Assembly (NCBI GenBank): GCA_013368445.1 | Contig: JAACJO010000059.1 | Coordinates: 1 to 64,000, forward strand | DNA length: 64,000 nucleotides | Origin: Leucocoprinus leucothites | Lineage: Eukaryota > Basidiomycota > Agaricomycetes > Agaricales > Agaricaceae | Direction of reading: 5' to 3' | Part shown: positions 59,789 to 64,000 of the stretch, one piece after another | Numbering within the stretch: the stretch's first letter is position 1 | Layout of the letters: every line of letters starts with the position of its first letter | Notes under the pieces: model-generated | What the model saw: only the letters and a program-made list of their open reading frames with translations | Databases searched by the model: none | Told to the model about the DNA's origin: nothing | Made by a program: the position numbers and the translations under genes

Positions 59789-62700
59789 ATGCCAAGTCAC
59801 ACCTCTGCGAGCGCCCTTATCAAACTTTACCACATGGACGGCGCTCCTTGGAGCTGGCCGACATGGCAAGAGACCACCGGCATGACCCATGGTCTCTTTC
59901 CCGAGGATGACAATTATCTTCCGAAAGGCTGGACCCGTCGGAATGCAACTGACGTCGCCTCATATTTTCGCGCATACAACCAGCTCACACGAGAAGACCA
60001 AAAAATTCAGTTCGCGAAGAACAACAAGAAAAATACTCATAAGCCCGGTCGTGTTGCCTGGAACAGCTTCGTATCCCGGAACTGGAACAGCTGGGGTATC
60101 CACAACATCGTTGTCGCTGAACTCCATGCCTGGGACGTTCATCCCATGTCTATCCTCGTCCGCAAGAACAGCGTTGGCGTGTCTGCGCCATGGCCGAATG
60201 CCGAACTCTACACTGTTAAAATCGTCGACTCATTGGCGATGAAACTCTTCGGCGAGGACGTATTCCCCGATGAGTCCGACGTTCTCCTTGACGATGAGAT
60301 TCGTCGATGCCTCATGATTATTATTCAAAGGTCGTGGAACACTATACGTTGCCAAGTGAGCGCCTTGAGAAATCGCGCAGACGAGATTGAAGAAGCAGCG
60401 GCCTCGGCGATTGAAGGTCAGTGTTTACCCATTTCTTTAGACTGTACTAAATACATCTCAGATCTCGAGAATAACCGACCTACCAAAGCTCTGGTCAACA
60501 AGGCATCCGAGCCGTCGCCAAATGGAAGGACTGTGCCGAACTTCTGAGCACGGACCAAAATGTCGCAAGGGCTCGGGATTTGCTGACTCAGTTACAGACA
60601 TTCATGGGAGGGCTGGGTGAGAAGATCAAGAAAGAAAAGAAAGCTATGTCGAAAGGTGTGTTAACCTATTCACCGTACTCGAAACTTCTAACCTAAGGGT
60701 GACTGAGTGGTAGGCAAAGCATCATCGAAGGCGCTCGCACAGCTAGCAACCGAACAAGATGTCGATGACCTCCTTCTCGTTTATACGGAGTATTTCGAAA
60801 CGAATGCCGAAGAAGATGACGATCCACCGCTTTCCAACTCATCCCGAGTTGAAGAGATCAGGCAACTCAATGACGACGAGCACGACTTTGGGATGGAAGT
60901 GGAAATATCGATGCCAGCCTCGGTTCTTGGTACTCGACTCGGCTTCAAGTCGTGCCTACCGGCTCAGTTCAATCTACATCGTCACCGATCTGGATTATCG
61001 CCCTGGGATAGCGAGGAGCTTTTCAAATCTGATCCTACTCCCCCAGAGCTGGTCGCGATGAGTCTGCACTGGCACCAGCTCGCCGGTGTTCACTCGATCG
61101 CTCGTAGTATCTTCACGGAGCAACCTGATCCAGACCATACTCTCGGAGTACTCGTCACCGACGAAGTAGGGCTGGGAAAAACCACTCAATCCCTCACCTT
61201 TTCCGCGTTTCTCAATCAGTCCATCTTTGTACAAGAGAATCCTGAGTTCAGTCCAGCTCCAATTCTAGGTGAGCTTATTGTCTTGATTCGATTACCACAG
61301 ATCTGATCCAGATCTCAGCTGCTCGTCCATTTTTGGGCGACCGCAGGAGAATTCCCTCTCACCCTCATCTTATCGTATGCCCCGGAACTCTCATTCCCCA
61401 ATGGATCGCCGAAATCAAGACAGTTTTTATCCCACACAGCGTTGATATTTTGGTATACGATAATCGGGCCAATAGTGCGACTTTTTGGGGACCAAAAGGA
61501 CCAGTCCAGACGTCAAATCAAGCACCCCATAATCGCATAATCATCGCTAGCCACTCGGTGAGTCTTATTTACCGCTGTTTCACAAAATCGCCTTGCTTAC
61601 CTTGCCAAAGTCGGTCTTCACCGACTTCAAGAATACCCACAAGAAGCCAGCCCGTGGTCGCAATACTCGGCCATGGGATATTCCGGAAACAAGGAAATCG
61701 ACCGTATTCGATCGTACCATATTCGGTCAACAATTCCTCTCTGTCACCATTGACGAGGCACATCACATGCGCAATGTTGGGAATAAGCACACGGCCATGC
61801 TTTGCCTCCTCGACGCAGCCATTATCCGGATTATAATGACGGCCACCCTCTTCACACTTCTCCGAAGGCGAGCATATTATTTTTTTACCACTTGTTTACT
61901 CTGGTGCTGACATTAATTGTTTAATAGGACATCGCTTCCCTTGCTCGTCTCGTCGGTATCAAGCACTTTTCCACCGAAATATCGTACGTCGAGGAGAAAG
62001 CAGATGCCTCTGCCATCCGAAAAGCAAAAAAGCTCGATGACGACAACGCAGCAGTATTCGCAGAAAATCTCCAGATAGTTAAGCGGCTTCAAGGCTACTG
62101 CACAGGACATCTCTTACGACGGACGACCGCGAGCTGTGATTCGGAGGGAAAAACCTTGATCCCTTTACCACCTTACAAGGAGATCTTTGGCGTTCTCAAT
62201 CTAACTGAAAGGGAGAATCAAATCATCGAAGAGCGAGCTGAAGCGGCCAAAGCTGAGTCAGTTGCAATCAAACATTCTGGTCACGAGTTGAGATTAACGC
62301 CCTGCGCAGCTTACTGGGAGCATCTACCGCGAAGATACAGACGAAGGCGAGTGATGAGAGACTATGATTTTCTCTTCCTGACGATTATAAAGAAATTTTA
62401 TCTCGAGTATCGCCTTGCAGTCGGTTATGCGAAGGACGACCCCTCAGAATCGTTACTGTCGTTGCATCACTCGATGAATGGGAACCAATCCGGAGCACAA
62501 AGATGGATGTTTGCGCCCGTCTGTGTCGCCATTATCTTACCAATGATGATGTTGAAGATGTCCATTTCGAGGAAGGCGAGCCTATATTTCCGGACATTCC
62601 CTCCATTCCTCGACACAAGATCAGCAGGAAACGTCGCATAATCATCTATGCTGAGTTCCCGTCAATGGCCCCACTCCTCCAGAATGTGAGTAGCTGTCTT

Positions 62701-64000
62701 TACTCGAGCTTTTCAATAACTTGCGAATATCAAACAGATCCTCCGCCTACACGGCGTCCCGAGCCTTGCAATCAACGGGAAAATATCATTTCAAGAACGT
62801 GACAAACGCGTGAAACGATTCCACGACCTCAAGAGTGATACTCGCGTGCTCATCTTTTCAAGCGTCGGCTCAGCTGGCCTGAATCTCTCCATTGCTGATG
62901 TTGTCATATTTTTTGTGAGTCGTTGAATTAATTATTATCTCTTTGATTCACTTTATTATTTATCTAGGATCAGCCATGGTCTGCTCAAGATGAACGACAA
63001 ATTCGAGGACGAGCTCATCGTCAACCGCAGTCCAAGGAGGTCAAAGTCATTTACCTCCTTGCAAACAACTCCGCTGACCTGCTGATGAACGGAGTGGCAA
63101 GAGGAAAGCAGGATATGCTGGAGGCATTCGTTAACAAAGAGTTACGAGAAGGTATCTGCCGGCGAGTGCAAGCGCTTGACCGTATGTATTAATCAATGTA
63201 TTGACAGAGCTTCAAATTCTCTTGAGTGGGGATATTCCCGATACGAGAAGGACAACGAGGATCTTGACGATGAACCCGACGACTCCACAAATGAAAGCAG
63301 GAAAAAGAAACCAAAACTGAAGCCAAAACCGAAGCCAGCAACCAAGCCCACAACCGGAAAGACCGACGACGAACCCACGAAAACGCGGAGGCGCATCCAA
63401 TTACCTCTGGAATGAACACTAGGCACGCGAATCGACAAAAGAACAACCCTACCGAAGACTTCAAAGGTGAAGAAAGCGCCCAAGGAACCAAGAACAAGCG
63501 CAAGACTCGAAAATTTGATGGCAAGGACGCTGGAAGTGCACAAGGCTCCCGAGATGCCCGACAAAATAAGACCACGCAAAGAAGTAGAAAGATTGTCGTT
63601 GACGAGCCACTGAAAGTGCAGATGCCCCACGAGAAATTCACGAGGATATTGATCCACTCAGTGACGCGGCGGTTAGTGAAAGTAATATATCAGCTGCATC
63701 GTCAATGAATCCTTATGGTAAGTATGGAGATTTTTTTCTTGGTCACTTTTTTCACACCTTCACCTAGCTCGCTCTTCACATCGGAACCGGAGCTTGATTT
63801 TGATAGGGCTATGAACTTGAACAGTAAGTTATATCCACAAGTGTTCTCGACATTGTTATGCCGACTAGACTAGCATCCGGAGCAGGGATGTACTCAGGGA
63901 ATAGAATGAATGGTAAGCCCTTCGTTGTTGTAAACTTGCAATATCTCGAAAACGGTTTCGTCAGCGTCAAACAAAGAGAGTCCGATGGAAACTGATGACG
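59789..64000 (+). CDS. SNF2-family ATPase, partial at the window edge
   Basis: A DNA-translocating ATPase-like protein, start MPSHTSASALIKLYHMDG at 59789. After about 330 residues of unrecognised N-terminus come SLHWHQLAGVHSIA, the Walker A VTDEVGLGKTTQSL, LIVCPGTLIPQWIAEI (motif Ia), VTIDEAHHMRN (DEAH), MTAT (motif III), LNLTERENQIIEERAEAA, FYLEYRLAVGYA, RIIIYAEFPSMAPLLQN, SSVGSAGLNLSIADVV (motif V) and QIRGRAHRQPQSKEV (motif VI). An acidic/basic tail with further exons continues to the edge. A GC-AG intron is likely at 61859. Frame slips occur at C runs 61846-61848 and 62440-62443, and the 62270-62390 segment is also hard to frame. It is either a live gene with base undercalls or a young pseudogene. 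Agaricomycetes carry many such SNF2 copies. Confidence 0.75.

Noticed and set aside
1..64000. CRISPR arrays, bacterial operons, rRNA genes, insertion sequences with terminal inverted repeats
   Set aside because: None seen; the gene structure is eukaryotic with short introns throughout.

Overview
The window looks like chromosomal DNA of a filamentous basidiomycete, most likely a mushroom-forming Agaricomycete. Most genes are cut by several short GT-AG introns of about 45-75 bases. The conserved genes are typical of a free-living fungus: the Brr2 splicing helicase, Sec31, Atg18, an E(z)-type SET methyltransferase, a siderophore acyltransferase, a P450, an Hsp20 and DHA1-type MFS carriers. The kinase remnant and the OrsD-type zinc-finger gene also fit Agaricomycetes. 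The assignment rests on gene structure and protein motifs read by eye; no database was searched.

Layout. 1-4.1 kb: one MFS carrier on the minus strand. 5.6-14 kb: a relic-rich stretch with a broken protein kinase, an intron-bearing tRNA-Gln, two unlinked fragments of SEC31, a small orphan gene, and an intact hsp20 with heat-shock elements. 14-22.4 kb: a nucleotidyltransferase-like gene, atg18, a P450, and a siderophore N-acyltransferase whose promoter carries two perfect ATCWGATAA iron-GATA sites. 22.9-33.5 kb: an E(z)/KMT6-like gene head to head with brr2. 33.7-45 kb: a methyltransferase, a second MFS carrier, an unusual pterin-dehydratase-like protein with a zinc-knuckle tail, and sec31 head to head with it. 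45-64 kb: an accessory region. It holds a GGCCAT-rich low-complexity block, an OrsD-type zinc-finger protein with a tyrosine-recombinase-like C-terminus, a long decayed tandem array derived from polyubiquitin, a roughly 900-residue orphan, and a divergent SNF2-family ATPase that runs off the right edge.

Main discoveries offered. (1) About ten tandem ~155-bp units on the minus strand at 52.1-53.9 kb each keep the ubiquitin C-terminus/N-terminus junction separated by intron-like spacers, and a longer decayed ubiquitin copy heads the array. (2) The SNF2 gene and the orphan gene are divergently arranged next to that array and to the recombinase-like gene. (3) A pterin-4a-carbinolamine-dehydratase-like domain appears joined to two short CCHC knuckles. 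(4) Iron-responsive GATA sites sit upstream of the siderophore gene. (5) Single-base losses in C runs interrupt brr2, sec31 and the SNF2 gene in positions that suggest sequence undercalls rather than gene death.

How the genes relate: no biosynthetic cluster or operon is evident. Housekeeping genes fill the centre, and the two ends, especially 45-64 kb, are accessory. Gene ends given for multi-exon genes are manual reconstructions; spans include introns.
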